64,000 nucleotides of DNA from DAISKN01 sp963716925 (lineage in GTDB: Bacteria > Acidobacteriota > Vicinamibacteria > Marinacidobacterales > SMYC01). Positions 45,580 to 52,727 of the stretch are shown here, piece after piece. The stretch spans positions 62,001-126,000 of the forward strand of contig CAVQUX010000024.1 in assembly GCA_963716925.1 (NCBI GenBank), written 5' to 3'. Each line of letters starts with the position of its first letter. Positions within the stretch are counted from its first letter, which is position 1. A program made the translations under genes and the position numbers. The notes below the pieces were generated by a model. It was not told the origin of the DNA and did no database searches. It saw only the letters and a program-made list of their open reading frames with translations.

Positions 45580-45741
45580 TCACCTCTTCGAGAAACTCGC
45601 GGGGGTTTCGGTCGCGTTGCCGTGTGCCTCGGCCGCCTCCCCGTACTTGCAGAGCTGAAACCGGGAGAGCCCGAGAAGCGCCCGAGCGTCGACGTCCCTA
45701 CCGTCGCGGGAAACTACGTCGAGCGCGGTGACGCCGTGCAT
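45580..45741 (-). CDS. Possible 53-aa TPR-like small protein
   Basis: ATG 45741 to TGA 45580 encodes 53 residues. The middle (ARALLGLSRFQLCKYGEAAEA) looks like a single TPR helix pair. A -10-like TATCAT in the shared 24-bp element ends 6 nt upstream, and the stop carries the ribosome site of the next gene 13 nt away. This could be a real leaderless small gene or a decayed 5' part of the TPR gene. Family cannot be named. Confidence 0.4.
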   Translation of the reverse strand: MHGVTALDVVSRDGRDVDARALLGLSRFQLCKYGEAAEAHGNATETPASFSKR

Positions 45742-45746
45742 ACATC

Positions 45747-45770
45747 CATGATACTTCAACAGCGTGGGTT
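45747..45770 (-). promoter_or_regulatory. Shared 24-bp element, copy 2, upstream of the TPR gene
   Basis: The minus strand reads AACC-N6-GTTGAAGTAT-N-ATG, matching the copy at 40712-40735 at 19 of 24 positions. It lies in the 219-bp divergent region between the TPR gene and the second sulfatase-like gene. The TATCAT within it (45753-45748) could be a -10. Confidence 0.35.
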
Positions 45771-45784
45771 AACATTGGTTCCGC

Positions 45785-48091
45785 ATGACTCGCGGACCGG
45801 CGGTTCTGGCGCTCGGTGTCCTTTTCGGCTGCGGCGGAGTCCGCCCCCGCGAAGGTCAGAACCTCCTCGTCATCACCATCGACACTCTGCGGGCGGACCG
45901 CGTGGGAGCCTACGGGTATCCGGGGGCACGGACCCCGCACATCGACCGGCTCGCCTCCGAAGGCGTCGTGTTCGAGGAGGCGATCGCCCAGGTGCCCGTC
46001 ACTCTCCCCTCGCACGCGAGCCTCTTCACCGGACTCGTCCCGCCGACCCATGGAGTTCGCGACAACACGTACTTCCGGCTCGACACCGAGGCCCGCACGC
46101 TGGCGGAGGTACTGAAGGAGCGGGGCTACGAGACGGCGGCCTTCGTCTCCGCCTTCGTCCTCGACAGCTCCTTCGGGCTCGACCAGGGATTCGACGTCTA
46201 TGACGACGAGGTACCGGCGGTGGCCGAGTCCTCCGGAACCATCGCCGAACGCCGGGGGGAGCTCGTCACCCGGTCGTTCGAGTCCTGGATCGAGAATCGA
46301 TCTTCCGATCGGCCGTTCTTCGCCTGGATCCACTATTTCGACCCCCACCTTCCCTACGCTCCTCCCGCGCCCTACCCCGCCGGCTACGACGGGGAGATCG
46401 CTTATGTGGATGCCCAGGTAGGTCGGGTGATCGAGAGGCTCGAAGCGGAGGGACTGGGGAAGGACACGTTCGTGGTCGTCACCTCGGACCATGGAGAGTC
46501 CCTCGGCGAGCACGGGGAGAAGAGCCACGGATTCTTCGTCTACGACGCCACGCTCCACGTTCCCCTGATCCTGAAGAGCGCGGCCTCGCTGCCGGCCGGC
46601 GAACGGATCGCGGCGCCGGTGCGCACCATCGACATCTTCCCGACGGTGCTCGAGGCCCTCGCGGTCCCCGTTCCCGAGGAGGCTCAAGGACGAAGTCTTC
46701 TCCCGCTCGTCAGAGGCGAGGCGACGGAGAACCTTCCGGCGTACGCCGAGTGCTACGTGTCCGAGCTCAACTTTCGATGGGCGCCGCTCGTCGCGCTCCG
46801 CGAGGGCGGCTACAAGTACATCGAGGCTCCGCGCCCCGAGCTCTACGACCTCGGCGCCGACCCGGGTGAAACGAAGAACCTCTTCGAAGCCGATCCCGAC
46901 CGGGTGCGACGGATGAAATCCCGCCTCGCCGACGAGGTGCAAGCGTTCGCCCCTTCGTTCTCTTCGAGAGCTCAGCCCGACCCCGAGACCATCGCGCGGC
47001 TGCGCTCGCTCGGGTATGCGGCCTCCGGAGGCGGGAGCGCTCCCGAAGGAGCCGCGCTCCCCGACCCCAAGGACCGGCTCCACCTGTGGACGCGGCTCGA
47101 GGAAGTGATTGTTCACCAGGGCGCGGGCGACCTGCCGAAGGCGATCGAGGCCGCGCTCGCGGTGCTCGAAGAAGATCCCACGAACCTCCTGGCCCTCGAG
47201 CTCCTGGCTAGCGCTCGCGCGGCTTCGGGAGAGCGGGGGGAGGCGATCGACCTCTACCGGCGAATCCTCGAGATCGACTCGAGCCGGCCCTTGAGCCACG
47301 TCCTCCTCGGAAACCTCCTCTGGCAGTCGGGCGATCTCGACGCCGCCGAAGCCAGCTTCCGCACCGCCCTGGAGCGCGATCCCGACTTCGCCCGCGCCCA
47401 CCGCAGACTCGGAGAGCTGTACTTCTCCCGCGGCGACAACGAGAAAGCGCTCGAGAGCTTCGGCCGCGCGGCGGAGATCGATGGCGAAGATGTCGAGACC
47501 CGGCTCGGCATCGCAAGGAGCCTCAAAGCGTCAGGCGATAGCTCGGGGGCGTTGAAGGAGCTCGAGGCGCTTCACGGACGGAATCCCCGGGATCCGGAAG
47601 TCCTCGCGGAGTACGCGGGCACTCTCGCGCAGCAGGGGGAGATCGATCGCGCTCTCGCGCTCCTCGCGGCGGGCCCCGACCACCACGACGTCCACTACAC
47701 GACGAGCGTCATCCTCCGCTCGCGGGATCGGATGCCGGAGGCCCTCGCGGAGCTCGAGAGGGCGCTCGCGCTCGAGCCCGGATCGGCCGTCGCCCTCCAC
47801 GACCGCGGCGTCATCCTCTCCCGCATGGGGCGGCTCGCTGAAGCGGTCTCTTCGCTCACGCAAGCACTCGAGATCCAGGACACCCCCTCGACCCGAAACG
47901 CCATCGGCACGGCGTTGTGCCGGATGGACCGCTGCGCCGAGGCGATTCCCCATTTCGAGCGGGCGGTCGCGCAGGCGCCGTCGTTCGTCGAGGCGATCGA
48001 GAACCTCGCCCAGGCGTACGCCATCCTCGGACGAAGTCGCGAAGCGGACGAAATGCGAAACCGGGCAGAGGCGGTCAAGGCTCCCCGATGA
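45785..48091 (+). CDS. Alkaline-phosphatase-superfamily (sulfatase-like) lipoprotein with C-terminal TPRs, paralogue
   Basis: A 768-aa paralogue of the gene at 41692, with the same order: lipobox (LGVLFGC), metal motif ITIDTLRADRVG, TLPSHAS with Thr at the usual formylglycine position, TSDHGESLGEHGE, then about nine TPRs. Regions such as RDN-YFRL and FGLDQGFD-YDD are nearly shared between the two. It is divergent from the TPR gene. A duplication on both sides of one TPR gene suggests both products use it. The stop lies within the hairpin at 48086-48105. Confidence 0.88.
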   Translation: MTRGPAVLALGVLFGCGGVRPREGQNLLVITIDTLRADRVGAYGYPGARTPHIDRLASEGVVFEEAIAQVPVTLPSHASLFTGLVPPTHGVRDNTYFRLDTEARTLAEVLKERGYETAAFVSAFVLDSSFGLDQGFDVYDDEVPAVAESSGTIAERRGELVTRSFESWIENRSSDRPFFAWIHYFDPHLPYAPPAPYPAGYDGEIAYVDAQVGRVIERLEAEGLGKDTFVVVTSDHGESLGEHGEKSHGFFVYDATLHVPLILKSAASLPAGERIAAPVRTIDIFPTVLEALAVPVPEEAQGRSLLPLVRGEATENLPAYAECYVSELNFRWAPLVALREGGYKYIEAPRPELYDLGADPGETKNLFEADPDRVRRMKSRLADEVQAFAPSFSSRAQPDPETIARLRSLGYAASGGGSAPEGAALPDPKDRLHLWTRLEEVIVHQGAGDLPKAIEAALAVLEEDPTNLLALELLASARAASGERGEAIDLYRRILEIDSSRPLSHVLLGNLLWQSGDLDAAEASFRTALERDPDFARAHRRLGELYFSRGDNEKALESFGRAAEIDGEDVETRLGIARSLKASGDSSGALKELEALHGRNPRDPEVLAEYAGTLAQQGEIDRALALLAAGPDHHDVHYTTSVILRSRDRMPEALAELERALALEPGSAVALHDRGVILSRMGRLAEAVSSLTQALEIQDTPSTRNAIGTALCRMDRCAEAIPHFERAVAQAPSFVEAIENLAQAYAILGRSREADEMRNRAEAVKAPR

Positions 48092-48105
48092 GGTACTCCT
48101 CATCG
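48086..48105. promoter_or_regulatory. Perfect 8-bp hairpin at the sulfatase-like gene stop and next to the TA promoter
   Basis: CGATGAGG (48086-48093), loop TACT and CCTCATCG (48098-48105) form a perfect palindrome that includes the TGA stop and ends 1 nt before the -35 of the next promoter. No T-run follows, so an operator for RHH-antitoxin autoregulation is at least as likely as a terminator. Confidence 0.5.
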
Positions 48106-48106
48106 G

Positions 48107-48135
48107 TTGACTATTTTGATGGACTTCATTAGTAT
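48107..48135 (+). promoter_or_regulatory. Promoter of the RHH/MazF toxin-antitoxin operon
   Basis: TTGACT (48107-48112), a 17-nt spacer and TAGTAT (48130-48135) make a good sigma-70-type promoter. ATG 48143 lies 7 nt after the -10, so the antitoxin mRNA would be leaderless or nearly so. Confidence 0.55.
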
Positions 48136-48142
48136 ACCTACG

Positions 48143-48388
48143 ATGGGTCCCAAGAAGAAGGCGGTTTTCTCGGCGGAGCAAACGCAACTCGAGCAGATCG
48201 AGACCGTGGTCCGATCGGGCAAGTACCGCAGCACATCCGAGTTCCTCCGCGAGGCGATCGACGAGAAGTTGCGACGGCTCCGCCAAGAGCACTTGGAAGC
48301 ACAAGTGGCGACTTATTGCGCAGAGGGCTATGGAGACGAAGACCGAGACCTCGCGGGGCTCCAAGCTTTCGATCGCGATGAAGAGTGA
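48143..48388 (+). CDS. Ribbon-helix-helix antitoxin
   Basis: An 81-aa CopG/ParD-like antitoxin. The N-terminal strand (KKKAVFSAEQTQLEQIE) is followed by the helix-helix core KYRSTSEFLREAIDEKLRRL and an acidic flexible tail that would neutralise the toxin. ATG 48143 is favoured because the promoter ends 7 nt before it; longer readings begin inside the promoter. It overlaps the MazF gene. RHH antitoxins normally repress their own operon through a palindrome such as the one at 48086-48105. Confidence 0.85.
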   Translation: MGPKKKAVFSAEQTQLEQIETVVRSGKYRSTSEFLREAIDEKLRRLRQEHLEAQVATYCAEGYGDEDRDLAGLQAFDRDEE

Positions 48389-48738
48389 TGCTGCGGGGTG
48401 AAGTCTGGTGGGGGCGGATCCCGATGATAGGAAGCGGCGCCAAAGATCGGCCGATGCTCATCGTCTCCGACGATGCTTTCAATCGAAACGAGGGCTACCC
48501 CAAAGTGATGGTGGTTCATATCACCACGGTTCAGAGATTGGGTGGTCCTTATAGTTGGGAGGTCGCTCTTCCACGAGGCACAGCCGGACTCGAACGACAC
48601 AGCATCGCCAAGTGCGGCGAGATCTACACCGTCTGGAAGGACCAACTCCACGGGCCGCCGGGCACGATTCCCCGTGCACTCCTGAGCCAAATCGATCGCG
48701 CGCTCGCCGTCGCCTTGAGCCTGCCGCTGCCGGCCTGA
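48385..48738 (+). CDS. MazF/PemK-family endoribonuclease toxin
   Basis: A 117-aa toxin, the usual size, that cuts mRNA when free of its antitoxin. Family features are RGEVWWGRIP at the start, DRPMLIVSDDAFN, VVHITTV, EVALPRGTAGLERHSIAKCGEIYTV split over the usual spacing, and the final helix SQIDRALAVAL. Starts at GTG 48385 or ATG 48388; the latter overlaps the antitoxin stop by 1 nt. Together with the RHH gene this is a complete type II module. Confidence 0.9.
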   Translation: MMLRGEVWWGRIPMIGSGAKDRPMLIVSDDAFNRNEGYPKVMVVHITTVQRLGGPYSWEVALPRGTAGLERHSIAKCGEIYTVWKDQLHGPPGTIPRALLSQIDRALAVALSLPLPA

Positions 48739-48754
48739 GCGGGGCCGACCACCG

Positions 48755-50425
48755 TCACCGCAGTCGGCCGACGCCCTCTTTGACCAGGACGTCGTCGCCG
48801 GCCCGCAGCGTTCCGAGCTCCATCCGTCCCGAGGGCCAGGAAAGGACGGCGTTCGACGCCTCGCTCTCGTCGCCGAGCCCGACGGTGAGCCTCCGGTCGT
48901 TGGTCGAGAGGTAAGTCCAAATCAGCCCCGAGTCGCGGAACACTTTTCGGCTGCCGACTTCGAGGGCGACGGCAACGCCGAGGGCGTCGCGGTTCGCGCG
49001 GGCTCCGACGAGCGTCAATCTCAGCCACCGATTCCGATGCTCGGCTTCGTCGACGAGGAACGTGGGAACGTCGCTCATGTTGTTGATGAAGACGTCGAGG
49101 TCGGCGTCGCCGTCGACGTCGGCGAAAGCGAGTCCGCGCCCCGAATGAAGGACCTCGAGTCCTGGTCCCGCGGAAGCCGTCACCTCTTCGAACCGGCGGC
49201 TTCCGTCGACGTCGGGCACGTTGAGGAAGACCTGGTTCTGCTGTCGATAGATCTCCCCGATTCCGGCGCCGTCCACTTCAGGATACACGTGCCCGTTGAC
49301 CACGAACAGGTCGAGGTGCCCGTCCCAGTTCAGGTCGACGAACCGAACTCCCCAGCCGAGCTTCTCGAATGAGGGGGCGGTGAGGCCCTTGGCGTCGCTC
49401 ACGTCGGTGAACAATCCCAGGCCCTCGTTCCGGCGGAGGGCGTTGTAGTCCCCCTGGAACGTGGTGACGATGAGATCCGGCAGTCCGTCGGAGTCGAAGT
49501 CTCCCGCGTCGGCGCCCATTCCCGCCTGCGGCTTTCCGTACATCGAGAGGGCGACGCCTGCCATCAGAGCGATATCCTCGAACTTCCCCTTCCCGTCGTT
49601 ACGGAAGAGATAGTTCGGCGTGGAGTCGTTGGCCACGTAGATATCGGAATCACCGTCCGAGTCGATATCGACGAAGGTGACGCCGAGCCCTTTCCCGTCG
49701 GCATCATAGACTCCCGCTTCGCGGGTCACGTCCTCGAACGTGCCGTCGCCCCGGTTTCGATAGAGCGCATCGACTTCTCCCGGAAGCCCGTTCGGACCGC
49801 ACATCACCGAGACGCCTCTCCATATGCAGAACTTGGGATCGAGCTTCTCGAGGAGGCTGTCCTCGAAGGCGATGTAATTGCAGACGTAGAGGTCGAGAAA
49901 GCCGTCGCCGTCGACGTCGCCGAACGCGGCGCTCGCGCCCCATCTCGGATCGGAGACGCCGGCTTCCTTCGCGACATCGGTGAAGGTTCCGTCGCCGTTG
50001 TTCCGGTAGAGAGCGTCCTCCCGGTAGTTGGTGACGAGCAGATCGATGTCGCCGTCGTTGTCGTAATCGGCCGCGGCTGCGCCTCCCCCCCAGCCGCGAT
50101 CTCCGACCCCCGCCGCCTCCGTCACTTCGACGAACTCCCCGTTCCCCAGGTTCCGGAACAGCTGATCCGGAGCTCCTCCGCTCCCGGACTCGAACTCCTC
50201 GAGCGTCTCGCCGTTGACCACGTAGAGGTCGACGGCGCCGTCGCCGTCATAGTCGAAGAACGCGGCGCCTGAGCCGGTGGTCTCGGTGATGAGCTTCTTC
50301 GCCGGGCTTCCGAAGCGGTTGGGGCGGGTGAACCCTCTCTCCGCGGCGACGTTGCGATACCGAGGGAGGTCGCGATCGTCCGCGGGCGCGGCCGCGAGCA
50401 GAAGGACCAGCGCGGGGATGCGCAT
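48755..50425 (-). CDS. CRTAC1-type protein: FG-GAP/VCBS repeats with ASPIC/UnbV domain
   Basis: A 556-aa exported protein. A signal peptide (MRIPALVLLLAAAPAD) is followed by a beta-propeller of FG-GAP repeats with calcium-type loops D-x-D-x-D-G (DYDGDGAVD, DYDNDGDID, DVDGDGFLD, DIDSDGDSD, DFDSDGLPD). The C-terminal ASPIC/UnbV domain includes NRWLRLTLVGARANRDALG and LSWPSGRMELG. Its ATG overlaps the stop of the upstream gene by 1 nt (TGATG). Function is unknown; the propeller suggests extracellular binding. Confidence 0.9.
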   Translation of the reverse strand: MRIPALVLLLAAAPADDRDLPRYRNVAAERGFTRPNRFGSPAKKLITETTGSGAAFFDYDGDGAVDLYVVNGETLEEFESGSGGAPDQLFRNLGNGEFVEVTEAAGVGDRGWGGGAAAADYDNDGDIDLLVTNYREDALYRNNGDGTFTDVAKEAGVSDPRWGASAAFGDVDGDGFLDLYVCNYIAFEDSLLEKLDPKFCIWRGVSVMCGPNGLPGEVDALYRNRGDGTFEDVTREAGVYDADGKGLGVTFVDIDSDGDSDIYVANDSTPNYLFRNDGKGKFEDIALMAGVALSMYGKPQAGMGADAGDFDSDGLPDLIVTTFQGDYNALRRNEGLGLFTDVSDAKGLTAPSFEKLGWGVRFVDLNWDGHLDLFVVNGHVYPEVDGAGIGEIYRQQNQVFLNVPDVDGSRRFEEVTASAGPGLEVLHSGRGLAFADVDGDADLDVFINNMSDVPTFLVDEAEHRNRWLRLTLVGARANRDALGVAVALEVGSRKVFRDSGLIWTYLSTNDRRLTVGLGDESEASNAVLSWPSGRMELGTLRAGDDVLVKEGVGRLR

Positions 50426-51729
50426 CAGTCCGGATTATAGGCGAGCATCTCCAGGGACGCGGTCACCGGGAGATCGGTCTCGAGGAGCACGAAGCGCCAG
50501 GCCTTCCTCGCCTTCGGTGGAAGCGCGGAGAGCCGGATCTCCCCGTAGGAGCGGTCGACCAGACGGATAGCCCTCCGAACGTCCTCTTCCGCGACCGACG
50601 ACGCGCCCCGGTCGACGGCGAAGGCCTTCGCCGTCCAGGCGGTGATGGGAACGAGAAGGAGGAGCCGGGGCACAGCCTCGACGAAGGGGATCTCCGCCTC
50701 CAACTCCCTCATGAACCGTTGTCCTATGATCTTCGCCTGCAGGTAGCGCGCGAGAATCTCGGCCCCTCCGGAATGCAGGACACCCGGGGAGACCCTGGCG
50801 ACTTTGGCGAAGCCCGCGCGCAGCTCGCGGTTGTCGACGAGCGGCCTCGCGTCGGGAAACCTGTAGCCATCGGCGGCTTGCACGCGAACACCCGCCTCCC
50901 GCTCTCTCGCTTTACCCGGGAGCGCCAGCAGCGCGTCCGGCGTCGGGTTCAGCGAAAGGAAGAGCAGATGGAAGAACACGGCCCTGCCCGTCTTGTCCAT
51001 GCGCTCGGAGTCCGACTCGATGGGTCGCTCGCGGATTTGTCTGGGAATGCCTTTGGCCAGCACCTCCCGCAGCGTCCGCGCGGCGTCCGTCCGGGGGTCG
51101 CTCGTCGTCGCCAGGCGGTTGAACTCGAAGAGGGAGCGAACGCGGTCGAGGAGCGAGAGACTCTCGTTGGAGAGAGTCGAGACCAGATGGTGCTCGAGCT
51201 CCCACAAGAGCTCTCCCGGAACGTCATACTTCTTCGAGAACTTGTGCAGCTTCCGCTCGCCGGACGCGTCCCCGAGAAGGCGAATCCACTCGGGAACGCG
51301 CCGGGCTAGGGGCTCGCCCTGGCCCAGGCTCACCGCGCGACAGGCGAACGAAACGTCGACCGCCACCCGATCCCCCACCGCGAGGAAGCCGAAAGGGAAG
51401 AGCCGGCACATCAGAGGCTTCGCTTCGTGCCCGAACGTCTCGTGGATTCGGCACTGGTTGCTGGAGCCGAGGTAGATGCAGGCGCCGTCCGGTCTTCGCG
51501 CCAGAGCGAGGCGGCCCGACCGAGCCTCGCCCGGAGCCGGCACCGCGGGAGAGACTCCCGAAAGCTCCGGCGCCACCCCGCTCCAGTCCAGGGCCGAGAG
51601 ACGCTCCGCTTCGCCGGAGCCGAGCATCACGTGCCACCCGCGACAGCAATCGCCGCACCGGGAGCAGGTGAAGCGGACCTCCTGCGGGTAGACGAGCTCG
51701 CTCGGAGCCAAGGGCTCGAGAGCGCTCAT
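50425..51729 (-). CDS. CxxxCxxCC-type (UPF0153/YkgJ-like) metal-cluster protein
   Basis: A 434-aa protein with an N-terminal Fe- or Zn-cluster motif FTCSRCGDCCRGW (C-x2-C-x2-CC), CIYLGSSNQCRIHETFG and CRLFPFGF, the three blocks of the YkgJ family. The remaining 300 residues form an alpha-helical region specific to longer members. ATG 51729 overlaps the cytochrome gene stop (ATGA). YkgJ proteins are of unresolved function, possibly redox enzymes, which fits the neighbouring cytochrome. Confidence 0.85.
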   Translation of the reverse strand: MSALEPLAPSELVYPQEVRFTCSRCGDCCRGWHVMLGSGEAERLSALDWSGVAPELSGVSPAVPAPGEARSGRLALARRPDGACIYLGSSNQCRIHETFGHEAKPLMCRLFPFGFLAVGDRVAVDVSFACRAVSLGQGEPLARRVPEWIRLLGDASGERKLHKFSKKYDVPGELLWELEHHLVSTLSNESLSLLDRVRSLFEFNRLATTSDPRTDAARTLREVLAKGIPRQIRERPIESDSERMDKTGRAVFFHLLFLSLNPTPDALLALPGKAREREAGVRVQAADGYRFPDARPLVDNRELRAGFAKVARVSPGVLHSGGAEILARYLQAKIIGQRFMRELEAEIPFVEAVPRLLLLVPITAWTAKAFAVDRGASSVAEEDVRRAIRLVDRSYGEIRLSALPPKARKAWRFVLLETDLPVTASLEMLAYNPD

Positions 51730-52163
51730 GGGTCCTTCATCTCGTGGATCCAGCGGGGCCACTGGTTGCGCTCGGGCATCACGAAATTTCCGCGATGTCC
51801 CGGTTCCTCGTTCTCATGACAGCGCTCGCAGACGACGAGCGAAGGCCGCACGAGCCCGGCCATCGCCGCCTTTTCAGGGTCGATCATGACTTCGGGAGGG
51901 GAATAATCGCTTCCGGGACCATGGCAGGACTCGCACTGCACCGCGGGATACTTCCGCGCTTCGGTATCGTGGCATGAGAAGCACCGTTCCGCGGCATCCC
52001 TGGGTACCTGGGCGCGAGCGTGAGGCGTCGCCGTCCACGACTCGTAGGTGCTTCGATGACAGAGCTTGCAGCTCTCGCCGCCCACGTAGGACGCGCCGTG
52101 TCCCGCCGGGGCCGCCCCGGAAGCGAGAAACGAGCCCGCGGCCCAGAGGACGAAGGCTATCAC
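51726..52163 (-). CDS. Exported tetraheme c-type cytochrome
   Basis: A 145-aa periplasmic cytochrome with four CxxCH sites: CKLCH, CFSCH, CESCH and CERCH. GTG 52163 gives a signal peptide (VIAFVLWAAGSFLASGAAPA) and overlaps the cyclophilin stop (GTGA); the longer open frame is arginine-rich shadow sequence. Motif order resembles the cytochrome c554/NrfB-like multiheme families used in electron transfer. Its partner is probably the next gene's metal-cluster protein. Confidence 0.88.
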   Translation of the reverse strand: MIAFVLWAAGSFLASGAAPAGHGASYVGGESCKLCHRSTYESWTATPHARAQVPRDAAERCFSCHDTEARKYPAVQCESCHGPGSDYSPPEVMIDPEKAAMAGLVRPSLVVCERCHENEEPGHRGNFVMPERNQWPRWIHEMKDP

Positions 52164-52591
52164 TCCACGGAGACCGACACTTTCAGCATCTTGTCGCCTT
52201 GCTGGATGGAATCGACGACGTCCTGACCTTCGAGGACGCGGCCGAATACCGAGTGTTTTCCGTCGAGCCACGGCGTCGACACGTGGGTGATGAAAAACTG
52301 CGATCCGTTCGTGTTCGGCCCCGCGTTCGCCATCGACAGCACACCCGGCCCGTCGTGCTTCAGCTCTTTGTGGAACTCGTCTCCGAACTTGTAGCCCGGC
52401 CCGCCGGTTCCCGTTCCCTGCGGACACCCCGTCTGGACCATGAAATCCGGAATCACGCGATGAAACTTCAGGCCGTTGTAGAAGCCCTCTTTGGCCAGCT
52501 TCTCGAAGTTGGCGACGGTCTTCGGAACCTTGTCGTCTTCGAGTCGAAGGCGGATGGTCCCCTTGTTGGTCTCGATGGTAGCGACTTTCAT
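52160..52591 (-). CDS. Cyclophilin-type peptidyl-prolyl cis-trans isomerase
   Basis: A 143-aa isomerase that helps fold proteins. Core motifs are GLKFHRVIPDFMVQ, GPGYKFGDEF, LSMANAGPNTNGSQFFIT and WLDGKHSVFGRVLEG. ATG 52591 is preferred over 52726: the longer reading translates the REP-like palindromic element and is not protein-like. No signal peptide is present, so the product is cytoplasmic. GTGA overlap with the cytochrome gene. Confidence 0.95.
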   Translation of the reverse strand: MKVATIETNKGTIRLRLEDDKVPKTVANFEKLAKEGFYNGLKFHRVIPDFMVQTGCPQGTGTGGPGYKFGDEFHKELKHDGPGVLSMANAGPNTNGSQFFITHVSTPWLDGKHSVFGRVLEGQDVVDSIQQGDKMLKVSVSVE

Positions 52592-52622
52592 GTTCTTGAC
52601 TGCTGCTCCTTTCTTGAATGCT

Positions 52623-52718
52623 CGCCTCGCTCTTCGCTCGGCTCGCTCCCCGCGCTCCTCGCGCGGGGAGGAGGGGCCCTCCGGGCCCCGCTGCTCCGCC
52701 TCGCTCTTCGCTCGGCTC
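52623..52718. repeat. REP-like element: two GC hairpins between 22-bp direct repeats
   Basis: An identical 22-bp sequence, starting CGCCTCGCTCTTCGC, occurs at 52623-52644 and 52697-52718. Between them are a perfect 10-bp hairpin (52646-52655 with 52661-52670) and a perfect 7-bp hairpin (52673-52679 with 52683-52689). The element sits in the leader of the cyclophilin gene, between two genes of an otherwise tightly packed operon, so it looks inserted. Confidence 0.8.
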
Positions 52719-52727
52719 CCCGACATT

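Noticed and set aside
52592..52726. 45-residue N-terminal extension of cyclophilin
   Set aside because: It translates the palindromic repeat element, and the family starts at ATG 52591.
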